Source of the DNA: Trematomus loennbergii
Lineage: Eukaryota; Chordata; Actinopteri; Perciformes; Nototheniidae
Assembly (NCBI GenBank): GCA_012861695.1
Contig: JAAOOA010000445.1
Location: forward strand, 124,001-188,000
Length of the DNA: 64,000 nucleotides
Direction of reading: 5' to 3'
Under the pieces are notes generated by a model. The model was not told the DNA's origin and ran no database searches. It was given only the letters and a program-made list of their open reading frames with translations. The position numbers were made by a program, and so were the translations under genes. The number at the start of each line of letters is the position of its first letter. The stretch's first letter is position 1. Shown here piece after piece: positions 61,429 through 64,000 of the stretch.

Positions 61429-64000
61429 TCAGGGTTTCCAATGACATTATGATGGCATCGGATGCAGGTGATTGCGTGGTTCTGGTGTTGTTGGACCTGC
61501 GTGCAGCGTTTGACACAGTGGGTCAGACGTCAGGTGTCAGAGCAAGCTGGCCGCGCCTATGTTGGCTGCTAGTCGTCTTCACTCGCTACCGCTCCTGTTT
61601 GGATCGATCGGCACAGTGGAGTTGTCACCGTACCCTGCGTCCCCATGTACCAGAAGTAATCTGGTCTACAACCTGTTGCTGCCCCGAACCTGGAGAGCAA
61701 GACGGAGGGGAAGGCGAGACGGAGGGGAAGGCGAGACGGAGGAGAAGGCGAGACGGAGGAGAAGGCGAGACGGAGGGGAAGGCGAGACGGAGGAGAAGGC
61801 GAGACGGAGGAGAAGGCGAGACGGAGGGGAAGGCGAGACGGAGGGGCGGTAAAGTTCCGCAAGCTGACAGAAGGCCGCTCCTCGTCTATACTGTGCACCA
61901 TCTCCATGACAGCTGGCCCCAGGGTGAGGCCGTCATGCCTCCGTCCTATTCTCCTGGCATCAACATCCCACCTACCAGCCTTTGCTCCTGCCAAACGACA
62001 ATTCACAAAACGACAATTCACAAAACGACAATTCACAAAACGACAATTCACAAAACGACAATTCACAAAACGACAATTCACAAAACGACAATTCACAAAA
62101 CGACAATTCACAAAACTCACCAGTGTGGCTTCAGTGCCTGGGTGTCCGCATCGAGGGCCGGGGGGCTCTGGAAATCGACCATCGGCTCGTTTCGGCATGG
62201 CTCCTGCGCCCACTGCCTCGGGCCTCGAAGATAGGAAGAGCCGGATCTGGCTCCGTATCCTTTTGTTTGTTGAACGCCAGATCCATTACAAACAAATCCT
62301 TTGTATTAAATGACTTTGTCGCCTCAAGAGAGCTGGATTTTATGCTTGTTTCGGAGTCCTGGCAGAGAGCCGGGGAGTTTTTCTCCTTGAACGAACTTTG
62401 TCCTCCAGGCTACAGCTACTCCTGTGCTCCTAGGCGCACCGGCCGAGGAGGAGGACTTGCCACGTTCCACAGAGACTGCTTCTCCACCAACATGGTGAGC
62501 ACTGGATCCTTCCCAACATTTGAAGTGCTAATAACAAAAGTGGGTCGCTCAAACTCGTTTTATTATATTTTAATCTACCGCCCTCCAGGCAAGAATGGCT
62601 CTTTTTTATCCGATCTTGGTGACTTACTAACCTCCATCATCCGCTATGAAAGAGTTCTTCTGTGCGGGGATTTTAACTTTCATGTAAATGACTGCTCAAC
62701 CAATATTTGCCAGTGATTTCCTTAATGTCACCGAATCTTTTAACTTCTGTCAACATGTGTCTGGCCCAACGCATAACAAAGGTAACACATTGGATCTCGT
62801 GTTCACAATTGGTCTAAATATCAGCAATGTTTGGATAACGCTTATGTTCAGGGGAAGCGAGTAAAAACCTCGCGTATTTTAAATAGCGCAGCGGTTGAGA
62901 AATTTGTAACAGCTTTTGACAACAATGTTTTGGTGTCGCATGTTGATTGTCTAGTCAACGCTTTCAATACACACTGCTCCGCCATTTTAGATGACGTCGC
63001 TCCCATGGTGACACGCAGCTCTCTAGCTGTAAACACATCCACCTGGTTAACAGAGGACACCCGTATGCTGAAACGGCATTGTCGCAAAGTTGAGCGGCTG
63101 TGGAAAACCACTAATCTCCAGGTACACCGTCTCCATCTGAAGGACCTTTACTGTGATTATAACAATTTGGTCAAAAATGCCCGGGCTACCTATTTTTCTA
63201 ATCTCATCTCCTCTAGTTAGCACAACCCCAGAGTACTATTTAAAACCATAAATACCATTGTAAACCCGTCCACCCCCTCAGTTCCTATTTATTCAAACGA
63301 CGACTGCGACCGTTTTCTCACCTTTTTTATAAACACGGTAGCTGATGTGAGGTCGAGCATCACCCCCTCCCACTCCCCCTTCCCTATCTGTCCAGTTAGG
63401 CAGGCCACGCTGAGTAATTTCTCCTGCATCACTATAGCCGACCTGACCGCTGTAGTGAGCGCTATGAAATCTTCCTCAAGCCCTCTGGATGCTTTACCAA
63501 CGTCCATGCTAAAATAAGTTTTTTCAAGTGTCGCTCCACCCCTGCTCCACATTATAAACATCTTCATTGTCTCTGGCTCCGTCCATCATTTTAAGCAGGC
63601 GGTTGTTCAGCCCTTCTCAAAAAAACCAATCTAGATCCCTCCCTCCCGAATAATTACAGGCCCATCTCAAAGCTCCCATTTGTGTCAAAAGGTTTAGAAA
63701 AAGTTGTTGCTAATCAACTCAATACATTTCTGAATGACAAATTCCAATCAGGTTTCAGAAAACACCACTCCACAGAATCAGCTCTTCTCAGGGTCTCCAA
63801 TGACATCATGATGGCATGGATGCAGGTGATTGCGTGGTTGGACCTGAGTGCAGCGTTTGACACAGTGGACCACGCCATCATGCTAGATAGACTCAGGGAG
63901 TGGGTAGGCATCTCAGGGTCTACCCTCCAGTGGTTTGCCTCGTACCTCAGTGGGAGAAGTTTCTCCGTGGCGGTGGGCCTTAATTAGCCAATTTGAGGGT
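61429..64000 (+). mobile_element. L2/CR1-like LINE (unit 2, cut by window end)
   Basis: Same order as 25113-27680: RT fragment (61429-61520), 17-bp minisatellite (61701-61836), 15-bp minisatellite (61993-62112), endonuclease frame, connector, RT (NYRPISKLPF about 63654, [35 protein letters not shown]) to 63987. It shares the deletion and stop after VAVGLN, so that lesion predates the duplication. Confidence 0.85.
61982..62716 (+). pseudogene. L2-type endonuclease frame with NDNSQ repeats (unit 2)
   Basis: Uninterrupted 244-codon frame. Residues 5-44 are eight NDNSQ pentapeptides from the 15-bp minisatellite, then a linker, then an endonuclease/exonuclease/phosphatase domain: LLNARSITNKSFVLNDFV, MLVSESWQ, CAPRRTGRGGGLATF, YYILIYRPPGKNGSFLSDL and VLLCGDFNFHVND. 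The catalytic-type Asn, Glu-like (SESW) and GDFN positions are present. It stops at TGA where the frame should continue to the connector (a frameshift near 62716). Unit 1 has three extra breaks in the same stretch, so this is the better preserved copy. Confidence 0.75.

Noticed and set aside
62848..63111. Minus-strand frame in the L2 connector (also 26529-26726, 63289-63567)
   Set aside because: Antisense shadow of the L2 ORF.

Overview
The window looks like nuclear DNA of a teleost, probably a percomorph. It is AT-rich and intron-rich. It is packed with fish-type repeats (L2 and Nimb/I-like LINEs, hAT and TTAA-target elements, a tRNA-derived SINE, a solo LTR, long CA/TG runs) and carries a clustered C2H2 zinc-finger (ZNF) family whose short start exon begins MEENKETPGAQ. 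All long open frames are finger arrays, retroelement proteins or low-complexity shadows. No bacterial features, rRNA, canonical tRNA or CRISPR array was seen. Everything here is read by eye; no alignment or database search was run.

Layout. Base 1 matches base 36431 and the match continues to the right edge, so the window holds one full ~36.4 kb unit (1-36430) and about 27.6 kb of a second (36431-64000). In order, each unit contains: a 5'-truncated LINE on the minus strand; an orphan ZNF 3' UTR; a plus-strand ZNF gene (promoter and non-coding exon 1, start exon, then a finger exon about 10 kb downstream) with spare start exons, dismembered LINEs and DNA transposons in its long intron; the ZNF 3' UTR; a stretch with minus-strand pieces of GPN1 (last exon, exon 2); a solo LTR; a 330-bp tandem repeat; and an L2 LINE. 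The part seen once (28.7-36.4 kb) adds an orphan ZNF promoter, an inverted and decayed ZNF copy (29.1-35.0 kb, minus strand) and the nearly complete 3' part of the Nimb/I-like LINE.

Genes. The best protein-coding exon is the eight-finger exon at 49499-50188. Its counterpart at 13500-14098 lacks exactly one finger and has a one-base frameshift; the inverted copy at 30140-30836 has frameshifts and genuine stop codons. The start exon exists seven times in the window; three or four are intact. GPN1 (GPN-loop GTPase 1) is recognisable as three separated pieces per unit: an exon 1-like piece on the plus strand and exon 2 and the terminal exon on the minus strand. The middle exons are missing, so this is a rearranged pseudogene.

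History. Insertions seen in some ZNF copies but not others give a relative order: inverted duplication of the ZNF locus, then a hAT element in the last intron and a TTAA element in the 3' UTR of the plus copies, then duplication of the whole unit, then copy-specific changes (minisatellite length, a templated 343-bp insertion in unit 2, deletions). Many unit 1/unit 2 differences are single-base indels in short runs, which could be real decay or uncorrected long-read errors; intactness calls carry that caveat.
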